From NCBI GenBank assembly GCA_002409965.1, contig DHON01000003.1, forward strand, positions 1 to 23,149: DNA of 23,149 nucleotides. Reading direction: 5' to 3'. Below, piece by piece: positions 15,181-22,121 of this stretch. The DNA comes from Firmicutes bacterium UBA5389. GTDB taxonomy: Bacteria > Bacillota > DTU025. The notes beneath the pieces were generated by a model. That model worked only from the letters and a program-made list of their open reading frames with translations, searched no databases and was not told the DNA's origin. The position numbers and the translations under genes are program-made. Position 1 is the stretch's first letter. The number at the start of each line of letters is the position of its first letter.

Positions 15181-16212
15181 CTACTTCCACACCTCGCGGA
15201 AGACGCGCAGAAAGTTGCCGCCCAGTATCTTCTGCGTGTGGGCCTCAGAATAGCCGCGAGCGAGCAGCGCCTGGGTGAGGTTGGGCCATTCCGCCCACTT
15301 GCTGAATCCGATGGCATGCTTCTCTTCGGGCTTGTAGCCTCCGAAGAAGCTAGGATAGGTCCGCTCGAAGCTGGCCCGCGTCAGCCGGGTGTAGTAGGTG
15401 TCATAGTAGAAGTTGTCAGACCCAATCCCAGCGTGGTCGATTCCCACCAGGTTCACCACATAGTCGATGTGGTCGACGAACTCGTTCACCGTTGGCCGCT
15501 GTCCCCTGGTCTTCTCCACAAAAATGGAGTGCGGGCAAAGCCCGACAACGCCGCCCTTTTCGGCCACGGCCCGAATCTGATCGTCGGTGAGGTTCCGAGT
15601 GTGGCCATTGAGCGCCCGCACGCTGGCGTGCGAGAAGATCGCAGGCGCCTGCGAATGCGCGATCGCTTCCAGGCTCGTGCGCACACCGCAGTGCGACAGA
15701 TCGAGTACGATTCCCAGGGCGTTCATCTGCTCCACGGCCTGCTCGCCGAAGCGGGTCAGCCCAGTGTCCACCGGCTCCTTGCACCCGCAGCCCAGCGCTG
15801 ACCGCTCGTTGTAGGTCAGCTGCATGACCCTCACGCCGAGCTTGTGGTAGACCCAGATGTAGCGCATGTTGGTGCCGATCGATGCCATCCCCTGGGTGGC
15901 GAAGATGATGCCGAGCTTTCCGGCGGTTTTGGCGTCTTCTATGTCCTGCGCTGTGAGAATCTGAACCGTCTTGTCGGGGAAAGCGTCGAACACGATGCTC
16001 TCGTCATACAGCGTCATCAACGCCTCTTCGGCGGACATCGGAAATGGGTCGGCGATGAGCGAGTGACACACGGCCGTCACGCCGCCATCGATAATGTGAT
16101 CCAGCATCATGTCTGGAACACTCTCGGTAGGCGGAATCGGGACGCTGAAGTTAGTGAATGCTCCATCGATTATGATGCTGTCGTCATGTACTCTCCTGCT
16201 GCGATCTGTCAC
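15181..16212 (-). CDS. M19 membrane-dipeptidase homologue with altered metal site
   Basis: This 343-residue TIM-barrel protein is of the M19 (renal dipeptidase) family. These enzymes cleave dipeptides, often with a D-residue at the C-terminal position, with two zinc ions. His198-equivalent (LDLSHCG), His219-equivalent (FSHAS), the substrate arginine segment (NGHTRNLTDDQIRA) and the late Asp (IGSDNFY) are conserved. The first-zinc ligands are not: the usual D-G-H-N-D motif reads DGAFTN, and the bridging glutamate position reads ATQGMAS. Unless other residues substitute, the canonical binuclear site cannot form. It starts at GTG 16212 with GGGAG about 10 nt upstream. There is no signal peptide, so it is cytosolic. 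It lies between the regulator and ATPase genes, so it may process, bind or sense the imported peptide. The family is certain; activity is uncertain. Confidence 0.88.
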   Translation of the reverse strand: MTDRSRRVHDDSIIIDGAFTNFSVPIPPTESVPDMMLDHIIDGGVTAVCHSLIADPFPMSAEEALMTLYDESIVFDAFPDKTVQILTAQDIEDAKTAGKLGIIFATQGMASIGTNMRYIWVYHKLGVRVMQLTYNERSALGCGCKEPVDTGLTRFGEQAVEQMNALGIVLDLSHCGVRTSLEAIAHSQAPAIFSHASVRALNGHTRNLTDDQIRAVAEKGGVVGLCPHSIFVEKTRGQRPTVNEFVDHIDYVVNLVGIDHAGIGSDNFYYDTYYTRLTRASFERTYPSFFGGYKPEEKHAIGFSKWAEWPNLTQALLARGYSEAHTQKILGGNFLRVFREVWK

Positions 16213-16283
16213 AATTGAGCGCTCCCTTCAAGATCGGTGCAAGTTGTCGTTGCCCGACCAGTCAGCTCTGGGCCCAACGGCGC

Positions 16284-17033
16284 CTAGCTCATCACCCTTC
16301 CGCCATTTGGCGTCCGCTGTGCCTGCTGTTGAGTCTTGCGTTGTATCTGTTGTACGATGTTGTCTAGGTACTCGCTCGTGCCCTCACCGACCAACTGAGA
16401 TCGACTGTGCTCAAACACCTTGACCACACGTTCAATGTGGCGCTTGATAGTCTCCTTGGCCCCTTCGGCATCGCGCAGCGCGATCGCCTCGACCAGCTGA
16501 GTGTGGTCCTGATAGGACAGTTCTTCTCGTTCTCTGGACGGGGGGACTGACACAATCTGCGAACTGAACCTTTCATGCACCTGAGTCGCGAGTTCCTGAA
16601 GCATCTTGTTGCCGGCGAGAGCAATCAAGCTTTCGTGAAACCACCATCCTCGCTCCTTCAGGAGAACGAGCTCTCCAGCGTCAATCCGTTGTCTCTCAAT
16701 TCTCAGAAGCTCCCTGAGCGGCTCAAGACTCTCTTCAGTCGCTGTGGCGCAGGCTATCTCGAGAGCCGCCGACTCCAGTATCAGCCTGACCTGCAGTATC
16801 TGGACGGCTTCATCCGGCGACATAGCCCTGACGCGCGTGCCGTACTTGCCTGGCGTCCGTTCTATCAGGCCAATCGCCTGCAGCCTCGCCATTGCCTCGC
16901 GCACTGGAGTTCTGCTGACGCCAAGCCGCTCAGCGATCTCGGGTTCGGTTATGAGCTCTCCCGGCCTCAGAAGGCCATTGATGATGGCGACTTGCAGATA
17001 CTGAGCCACATACTCTGTAAGAGAGTGAGTCAT
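16284..17033 (-). CDS. GntR-family (FadR/FCD) transcriptional regulator
   Basis: This is a 249-residue protein. Residues 8-70 are a GntR winged helix (ITEPEIAERLGVSRTPVREA, then RLQAIGLIERTPGKYGTRV), and residues 75-230 form a helical FCD ligand domain. Of the usual FCD metal ligands the three histidines are present (FHESL, QDHTQLVEA and KRHIERV), but the preceding Asp position appears to be Gly in ERGWWFHE. Such regulators respond to small carboxylates or amino acids and usually repress their own operon. The ATG at 17033 has GGGGGAG 12 nt upstream, slightly long. A 7-6-7 palindrome (17056-17075) lies just upstream of that site, and a related sequence precedes the first operon gene. It is embedded between transporter and peptidase genes, so it very likely controls this operon. 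Confidence 0.93.
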   Translation of the reverse strand: MTHSLTEYVAQYLQVAIINGLLRPGELITEPEIAERLGVSRTPVREAMARLQAIGLIERTPGKYGTRVRAMSPDEAVQILQVRLILESAALEIACATATEESLEPLRELLRIERQRIDAGELVLLKERGWWFHESLIALAGNKMLQELATQVHERFSSQIVSVPPSREREELSYQDHTQLVEAIALRDAEGAKETIKRHIERVVKVFEHSRSQLVGEGTSEYLDNIVQQIQRKTQQQAQRTPNGGRVMS

Positions 17034-17055
17034 TCTGCCAATCAGCTCCCCCGTA

Positions 17056-17075
17056 TGTATGCACATTCGCATACA
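17056..17075. promoter_or_regulatory. Probable GntR operator upstream of its own gene
   Basis: TGTATGC-ACATTC-GCATACA is a perfect 7-bp inverted repeat with a 6-nt spacer, centred about 32 nt upstream of the gntR start and 17 nt past the microprotein stop. GntR-type dimers bind such compact palindromes. A 20-mer with 14 identical positions (20860-20879) lies upstream of the binding-protein gene. A shorter GTGTG-T-CACAC palindrome (17087-17097) adjoins it. Binding is inferred, not shown. Confidence 0.6.
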
Positions 17076-17091
17076 GCAAGTTCGCCGTGTG

Positions 17092-17232
17092 TCACACTTC
17101 TCCCTGCAAGTGCCGAAGCTCCGCCTCGCTCAGTTCGCCCTTGTAGAACAGCAGCCCGCAGAGATAGCAGTGGTTGCCGGCAAGCAGCGTCTCTGCCGCT
17201 GATGCCGCCCGCCCCAACCTGGTGCGATTCAT
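17092..17232 (-). CDS. 46-residue CxxC microprotein, coupled to permease C
   Basis: This is a short reading frame whose ATG (17232-17230) overlaps the permease C stop codon by one base (TGATG), an arrangement typical of translational coupling. The product has a basic/Ala-rich start (NRTRLGRAASAAETLL), then HCYLCGLLFYKGEL and a charged helix ending LRHLQGEV. The Cys-x-x-Cys with an adjacent His is a possible zinc or iron-sulfur site. There is no signal peptide. I do not know the family. Support is limited to the coupling, the fit between two real genes without further overlap and a sensible protein composition; there is no independent ribosome-binding site. It could be a subunit or regulator of the importer, or a chance frame. 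Confidence 0.5.
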   Translation of the reverse strand: MNRTRLGRAASAAETLLAGNHCYLCGLLFYKGELSEAELRHLQGEV

Positions 17233-18065
17233 CAATACTTGAGACTCGGATCGAGGGAATCCCGTAGCCAATCGCCGATCAGATTGATGCTGAGCACCGT
17301 GATCATGATGGCGAGCCCCGGAAAGCCCGAGATCCACCACGCATCGGTCAGGTAGTCCTTGCCTTGCGAGATCATGGCCCCCCACGTTGCAGCGGAGACC
17401 CCCACGCCAAGGCCGAGGAAGCTCAATGAAGCTTCGGCTATGATCGTTCGGGCAACGCTGAAACTGGCAAGCACGATAACGGGCGCGGCCACGTTGGGGA
17501 GTATGTGCTTCACGGTTATCCGCCAATCCTTGGCCCCTATCGCTCGCACTGCCTGGACAAACTCCTGCTCCTTCAGGGCCAGCACCTGACCGCGTACCAT
17601 CCTGGCATACGGCACCCAGCTCCTGATGGAAAGCACCAGAATCACGTTGCCCAGCCCCTCCCCGAGCACGGCCATGAGCGCAATGGCCAGGAGAATGAAG
17701 GGGAAAGCAAGTTGCACATCGCCGATGCGCATGATCACATTGTCCAGCACTCCGCCGTAGTAGCCCGTCACCAGACCCAGGGCGATGCCCACTCCCGCGC
17801 CGGCGGCTACGGCCACCAGCCCTACGATGAGAGAGACTCTAGAACCGAAGATCAGACGACTCAGGATGTCCCTTCCCAGTGAGTCTGTTCCCAGCGCATG
17901 CGCGATGGAGCCCCCTTCCATCCAGAAGGGTGGAGCCAGACGCCTGGTCAAGACGATCTCCTCAGGGTTCTCAGGGGCAAGCCAGGGTGCGAATACGGCT
18001 ACAGCGGCGATGCATGCCAAGATGACAATGGCTCCAATCGGCGCTCTGGTTTTCCCACCGTTCAT
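17232..18065 (-). CDS. oppC: Peptide ABC transporter permease C
   Basis: This 277-residue inner-membrane permease is of the DppC/OppC type, close to the family's usual 280-300 residues. After a short cytoplasmic start there is a first transmembrane helix (about 9-27, GAIVILACIAAVAVFAPWL) and then the conserved LGTDSLGRDILSRLIFGSRVSL segment. Further helices and the EAA cytoplasmic loop (VQAVRAIGAKDWRITVKHILPN) that docks on the ATPase follow. The chain ends in WLRDSLDPSLKY, a standard OppC ending. The ATG at 18065 is preceded by a GGGGGGAAG ribosome-binding site and is 16 nt downstream of permease B. With B it forms the membrane channel for peptides delivered by the binding lipoprotein. Confidence 0.95.
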   Translation of the reverse strand: MNGGKTRAPIGAIVILACIAAVAVFAPWLAPENPEEIVLTRRLAPPFWMEGGSIAHALGTDSLGRDILSRLIFGSRVSLIVGLVAVAAGAGVGIALGLVTGYYGGVLDNVIMRIGDVQLAFPFILLAIALMAVLGEGLGNVILVLSIRSWVPYARMVRGQVLALKEQEFVQAVRAIGAKDWRITVKHILPNVAAPVIVLASFSVARTIIAEASLSFLGLGVGVSAATWGAMISQGKDYLTDAWWISGFPGLAIMITVLSINLIGDWLRDSLDPSLKY

Positions 18066-18081
18066 CTGCTGACTTCCCCCC

Positions 18082-18999
18082 TCAGTTGCATCGGATTCGT
18101 GGATCTACGATAGAGTACAGCAAGTCCACAAGGATGTTCACTCCTACATAGGAGATCGCCATGACCAACACGCCCCCCTGTACCAGGGGAAAATCGCGGT
18201 TATCCAGCGCTTGAACCACCAATCGCCCCATTCCCGGCCAGGCAAAGATGGTCTCCACTATCACAGCCCCGCCCAAGAGCGCCCCGAGGTCCAGGCCCAC
18301 CACAGTTATCACAGGGATTAACGCGTTCTTGAGCGCGTGCTTGTATGTGACTATCCGTTCTGACAGGCCCTTTGAACGCGCGGTCCTGATGTAGTCCTGC
18401 CCCAGCACTTCCAGCATGGCCGACCTGACAATACGCGTGGTGCGTGCCAGAGGAAACACGCTCAAGGTGAGCGCCGGGAGGATCAAGTGACTGAACCCCC
18501 CATATCCCGAGATCGGCACCAGCCGCAGGCGCACCCCCGCAAGATAGATCAGCATCAGGCCAAGCCAGAAGTCAGGAACAGACTGCCCCAGCATGGCGAT
18601 GACCATGGTAGCCCGGTCCCAGAACGTGCCGCGGTGTATCGCCGCGATCACGCCCAGCGGCACAGCCAGGATCAGTGAGAACACCAAGGCAGTGACTGAC
18701 AGTTTGAGGGTGGCCGGCAGTCGCTCCATGATCATGTTCATGACGGGCTCGTCGTGGCGCAACGACCGCCCTAGGTCGCCGCGGGCAAGCTCCTTCATGA
18801 AGTCGACAAGCTGCATGTGAATGGGATGGTCAAACCCGTAGGCGTGACGGAAGATCTCAATCTCTTCCTTAGTCGCTTCCGGCGGCATCATAAGGGCTGC
18901 CGGATCTCCCAACATGCGTACCAGCACAAACACGACTATCACGATTCCGAGAATGGCCAGGGCCCCGGAAAACAGCCTGCGCGCAAGGTATCCGCCCAA
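18082..18999 (-). CDS. oppB: Peptide ABC transporter permease B
   Basis: This is a 305-residue permease of the DppB/OppB type. I chose the TTG at 18999 because GGGGGAGGGAG ends 4 nt before it and the product then begins with the classic short N-terminus (GGYLARRLFSGALAIL) leading into the first helix. A longer frame from 19083 or an ATG at 19020 lacks a ribosome-binding site. Landmarks are YGFDHPIHMQ, GDLGRSL, the EAA loop (LGQDYIRTARSKGLSERIV, then HALKNALIPV) and the C-terminal VETIFAWPGMGRLVVQA and LVDLLYSIVDPRIR segments. About 180 nt separate it from the binding-protein gene. That spacer holds a hairpin which may lower permease expression relative to the binding protein. Confidence 0.94.
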   Translation of the reverse strand: MGGYLARRLFSGALAILGIVIVVFVLVRMLGDPAALMMPPEATKEEIEIFRHAYGFDHPIHMQLVDFMKELARGDLGRSLRHDEPVMNMIMERLPATLKLSVTALVFSLILAVPLGVIAAIHRGTFWDRATMVIAMLGQSVPDFWLGLMLIYLAGVRLRLVPISGYGGFSHLILPALTLSVFPLARTTRIVRSAMLEVLGQDYIRTARSKGLSERIVTYKHALKNALIPVITVVGLDLGALLGGAVIVETIFAWPGMGRLVVQALDNRDFPLVQGGVLVMAISYVGVNILVDLLYSIVDPRIRCN

Positions 19000-19086
19000 G
19001 AAGCTCCCTCCCCCAACCATCGCATCATCAGGCTGCTGTCGATCCCGCACAGTCAATTCCGGAGTCGACCAGCCTGCCAGCATTAC

Positions 19087-19110
19087 GCCCCCGGCCTACC
19101 CCGCCGGGGC
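19087..19110 (-). other. Stem-loop between binding-protein and permease genes
   Basis: GCCCCcGGC (19087-19095, one bulged C) pairs with GCCGGGGC (19103-19110) across a 7-nt loop; a smaller GGCAC/GTGCC hairpin lies just beside it (19121-19135). No T-tract follows on the minus strand. Hairpins at this position in Dpp/Opp operons commonly stabilise the upstream binding-protein mRNA or attenuate the permease genes. Confidence 0.45.
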
Positions 19111-19178
19111 AAAGAGTCGCGGCACTTGGGGTGCCTGCGGTTCTCTGCCCCAAAGGTGGCCGGTTGCCAGATAACCAG

Positions 19179-20726
19179 CTACTCTTCGTTCTGCTTCACA
19201 AGCACTTTGTGCAGACGAAGTTCGTCGCTGGACGCCGCCGTGAACCCTTCCAGACGAGTGCTGGCGCCCCACGCAACAGGCTGATGATACAGGAAGATCA
19301 TAGGGGCGTCTTCCCACACCATGTCCTGCGCCTGGTACAGCGTCCTGAGGTACTCGCTCTCATCAAGTAGAGTAGCTGCCTTGTCCATGAGCGCGAAGAA
19401 CTCCTCGTCTGCGTAGCCGTGAGCCGCAAGGCCCGCGGAACGCGAGTCGAGCAACGTGCTGAGCTGCTCGAAAGGAGAAGGCAGGGCTTGGCCCATCAGG
19501 TAGAGCTCGCTCGTTGTCGCATTCTGCAGACGATCGTTGAAGGTGCCCCAATCGTAAGTCTGAACAGTGGCGTTGATCCCCACATCGTTGAGATACTGCG
19601 CCACAGCCTGCGCCACTTCGACGTCCTTCATGTACCTTCCGTTGGGCGAATCGATCGTGACACTGAACCCGTTCTCGTATCCCGCTTCTTTGAGCAGCTC
19701 CCTGGCCTTGTCGGGGTCGTACGCGTAGGGTTCGATCTCTGGGTCATTGTACGGCGGAGCGATCAGGCCGGCGTAGGGACGGGTGTAGCCCTGCATCAGG
19801 GTCTCTGTGATGGTATCCACGTCCACTGCGTAGTTCATTGCCTGACGTACCCGCTTGTCGTACGTTGGCAAGTCGGGCTTGTTGTTCACAATGCCGATGT
19901 ACATCGCGCGGCGGCCGATCGTTGTGGCCAGCGTGGTAGTGTCGGTCTCGATCTTGCCGGCCTGGTCCAACGGAATGTCGAGCGCCACGTGGACACCTCC
20001 GCTGAGCAGCTCGGCAATGCGAGTGCCGGCATCGGGAATCGGACGGAAGATAAGCTTATCGACTAGGGGCTTGCCTCCCCAGTAATCCTTATTGGCCTCA
20101 AGAGTGACATGGTCGTCCTTGACCCATTCCACGAACTTGAACGGGCCCGTTCCGATCAGCTTCTTGTTGGTCTCGTCCAGCCCGGCCTCCTGGGCCCATT
20201 TGGGCGCTATCATCTCCACTTGAGTGAGGACGGGAAGAACCAGCGCAGACGGTTTCTCGGTCTTGATGACCAGCGTGTACTCGTCAGCCGCCTCAGCCGA
20301 GGCTATTGTGCAGATATCCCAGTAGTAGGCGTGCTTCAGGCCAGGTATGCTCCTATCGCGGAACCGCTCCAGGGAATAGGCTGCAGCCTCCGCGTTGAAC
20401 GGCTCTCCGTTATGGAACTTGACGTCCTTACGCAGGTTAAAGACCCACGTTGTGTCATCGGGATTGCTCCAAGATTCAGCGAGCCACGGAACGATGCCCT
20501 TCTCAGGATCCCCGAACACCAGGGGATCGCTGATGTGCATATTAATGTTCAGAGACGGGAACCCAACACGGCGAGCCGGGTCCATACTGGTCGCGTCAGT
20601 ACCCTGAGCGACCACGACCGTCTTGGGAAGCCCCGTATCCTTAGCCGAGGGGTTCAGTGAGCATCCGCTCGCCGTGAATACGAGAACAGCGAGAGCAATG
20701 CAGATTAGGGCAGTGCGTTTGGGCAT
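19179..20726 (-). CDS. Peptide-binding lipoprotein of the ABC transporter (SBP family 5)
   Basis: This 515-residue extracytoplasmic solute-binding protein is of the DppA/OppA class. The ATG at 20726 has AAGGAGGA 7 nt upstream and gives a lipoprotein signal (KRTALICIALAVLVFTASGC, lipid-bearing Cys22). The mature chain has the SBP_bac_5 landmarks: TDATSMDPARR, VPWLAESWSNPDDTTWVFNLRKDVKFHNGEPFNAE, the KLIGTGPFKFVEW stretch, VRQAMNYAVD, and YDPDKARELLKEAGY. The family binds di- or oligopeptides, but also nickel, haem or glutathione in some members, so substrate choice is inferred from the two dipeptidase-family genes in the operon. As the first gene with a probable operator upstream, it defines the operon head. 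Confidence 0.95.
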   Translation of the reverse strand: MPKRTALICIALAVLVFTASGCSLNPSAKDTGLPKTVVVAQGTDATSMDPARRVGFPSLNINMHISDPLVFGDPEKGIVPWLAESWSNPDDTTWVFNLRKDVKFHNGEPFNAEAAAYSLERFRDRSIPGLKHAYYWDICTIASAEAADEYTLVIKTEKPSALVLPVLTQVEMIAPKWAQEAGLDETNKKLIGTGPFKFVEWVKDDHVTLEANKDYWGGKPLVDKLIFRPIPDAGTRIAELLSGGVHVALDIPLDQAGKIETDTTTLATTIGRRAMYIGIVNNKPDLPTYDKRVRQAMNYAVDVDTITETLMQGYTRPYAGLIAPPYNDPEIEPYAYDPDKARELLKEAGYENGFSVTIDSPNGRYMKDVEVAQAVAQYLNDVGINATVQTYDWGTFNDRLQNATTSELYLMGQALPSPFEQLSTLLDSRSAGLAAHGYADEEFFALMDKAATLLDESEYLRTLYQAQDMVWEDAPMIFLYHQPVAWGASTRLEGFTAASSDELRLHKVLVKQNEE

Positions 20727-20859
20727 TATGCAGTCCTCCTTCATCCAAGTAGATGTCTGTAGTGTGTCGAAACTGAATCTGCGAACACAGCCCGATGACT
20801 CACTCCTCCTGCCCGCTCCTTCGCTCCTTGTCGCCCCGAATCCAAGCCGGTGCGGGCAG

Positions 20860-20879
20860 TGTATACACATTTGTGTGCG
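20860..20879. promoter_or_regulatory. Probable GntR operator at the operon head
   Basis: TGTATACACATT-TGTGTGCG lies about 135 nt upstream of the binding-protein start, in the 423-nt divergent spacer. It matches the palindrome upstream of gntR at 14 of 20 positions, including the whole left half TGTATRCACATT, and every difference is a transition. Nearby on the minus strand, TATAAC (about 20884-20889) and TATACA could serve as -10 boxes, so binding here would block transcription. No good -35 was found. Confidence 0.5.
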
Positions 20880-21045
20880 CAACGTTATACGCATGATTCG
20901 ATGCCGCTACCGGTTTTCCTTCTCGTTTTTCGCCGAAACTGACGCCGTTTCACGCTTTTCTGCAGGAGCGTTTGGGCGTGCATGCCACCACCTCTAGATA
21001 CTAGGGCATCAAGGGGGGCGTGTTCGGTCACGCTGTTGCCTCTGA

Positions 21046-21054
21046 TGGTATGAT
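21046..21054 (+). promoter_or_regulatory. Extended -10 element upstream of the radical SAM gene
   Basis: TG-G-TATGAT fits the extended -10 consensus (TGnTATAAT with one mismatch), about 95 nt upstream of the radical SAM start codon. No good -35 lies at the standard distance, which extended -10 promoters do not require. The remainder of the 20727-21149 spacer shows only the operator at 20860-20879 and the tandem repeat at 21123-21152. Confidence 0.35.
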
Positions 21055-21122
21055 GAAGAGAGACAAAATCAGCTAAGCGACAGCCCACAGTCTGCGACCC
21101 ACAGGGTTGGGAGCAGAAGGCC

Positions 21123-21152
21123 GAGAGACGGCAGACGGAGAGATGGCAGATG
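21123..21152 (+). repeat. 15-bp tandem duplication covering the radical SAM start codon
   Basis: GAGAGACGGCAGACG (21123-21137) is followed without gap by GAGAGATGGCAGATG (21138-21152); the copies differ by two C-to-T changes. The second change creates the ATG used as start codon, and the repeat unit GGAGAGA just before it supplies the Shine-Dalgarno-like sequence. Confidence 0.75.
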
Positions 21153-22103
21153 GATCGATGGCGGCCGGCCTGGGAAACTCGCGTTGCACACTTCCCGCAC
21201 GAGATTGTTTTCGCAAAACCTTCCTCAACCATAGCGATATCGGTTACGGGTCGCGGCTGCGCGCTGAGTTGCGCTCACTGCGGTCGTCACTACCTGGCGG
21301 GCATGCGGTCGGCATCGCGCGCCCTGGAACTGGTTGCCGTTCATCCACCCAAGAGCGTGCTCCTGAGCGGCGGGTGCGATCTGTCGGGCAAGGTCCCTCT
21401 CGGTGAATGGCCGCGGCGCATTTCAGAGTCGGCCCCCGAAGTGCGCATCAACTCCCATGCAGGCCTGGTGACGGAGGTCCAAGCCGAGGAGATAGCCAAG
21501 TGGGCTGATGTCGTTTCCTTCGACGTCACGACAGATCAGCGCGTGATCAGCCAAGTCTACGGACTCCGCAGAGCTCCCGGAGACTACATCGCGTCATACG
21601 TGTCGCTGGCGAAACGCGTGCCTACCGTGCCACACGTGTGCATCGGGCTATCGGAAGCCTCGGAATCGCTGTTGCCGTCTGCTTCGCCATCGCCCGCATC
21701 GTCAACTCCGTCCGAAATCGGCGCTCTCCAGGCCATACTCGACACCGTAACCTCAGGCGCCGCTCCGATGCCGCCGGCTATCGTGTTCATCATATTCACA
21801 CCCACTCCCGACACTCGTATGGCGGATATGCCCGCACCACAGCCCGGACTGGTCCGCGACATCATTGCCGAGGCCAGGCTGATGTTTCCCAATACCCCCA
21901 TCAACCTGGGTTGCATGCGCCCGAGCGGCGCATACCGCGGGCTCGTCGACGTCATGGTGATCGATGCAGGGGTCAACCTGATCGTGCAGCCAGCGCCGGG
22001 TGCTCTGGAACACGCCCGCGCTCTTGGGCTGGCCGTTGTGGAGACTGACGAATGCTGCGCCTTTCCGCGCTGTGCTCGAGATCGCGATGGCGACCTGGCT
22101 TGA
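21150..22103 (+). CDS. Radical SAM protein, biotin-synthase-like (COG1856 type)
   Basis: This 317-residue protein binds a 4Fe-4S cluster through Cys37, Cys41 and Cys44 (GRGCALSCAHCG, the CxxxCxxC motif) and should cleave S-adenosylmethionine to a 5'-deoxyadenosyl radical. The pattern after the cluster matches the uncharacterised archaeal/bacterial biotin-synthase homologues (COG1856, MJ1487-like): LLSGGCDLSGKVPL, NSHAGLV, WADVVSFDV, VYGLRRAPGDYI, then VIVFIIFTPTPDTR-like and NLGCMRPSGAYR. A low-complexity Ser/Pro linker (SPSPASSTPSE) interrupts the barrel at about 175-190. The C-terminal Cys pair in ETDECCAFP might bind a second cluster or the substrate. The start is the ATG at 21150, inside a tandem repeat. 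It is transcribed divergently from the peptide operon. The substrate is unknown; some biotin-synthase-like radical SAM pairs make lipoate, and I do not assert that here. Confidence 0.85.
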   Translation: MDRWRPAWETRVAHFPHEIVFAKPSSTIAISVTGRGCALSCAHCGRHYLAGMRSASRALELVAVHPPKSVLLSGGCDLSGKVPLGEWPRRISESAPEVRINSHAGLVTEVQAEEIAKWADVVSFDVTTDQRVISQVYGLRRAPGDYIASYVSLAKRVPTVPHVCIGLSEASESLLPSASPSPASSTPSEIGALQAILDTVTSGAAPMPPAIVFIIFTPTPDTRMADMPAPQPGLVRDIIAEARLMFPNTPINLGCMRPSGAYRGLVDVMVIDAGVNLIVQPAPGALEHARALGLAVVETDECCAFPRCARDRDGDLA

Positions 22104-22121
22104 GCGCGCGTCCCGAGGCGT

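Noticed and set aside
19000..19083. Longer permease B starting at 19083 or 19020
   Set aside because: Neither start has a ribosome-binding site. The TTG at 18999 has a strong one and matches the family's normal N-terminus.
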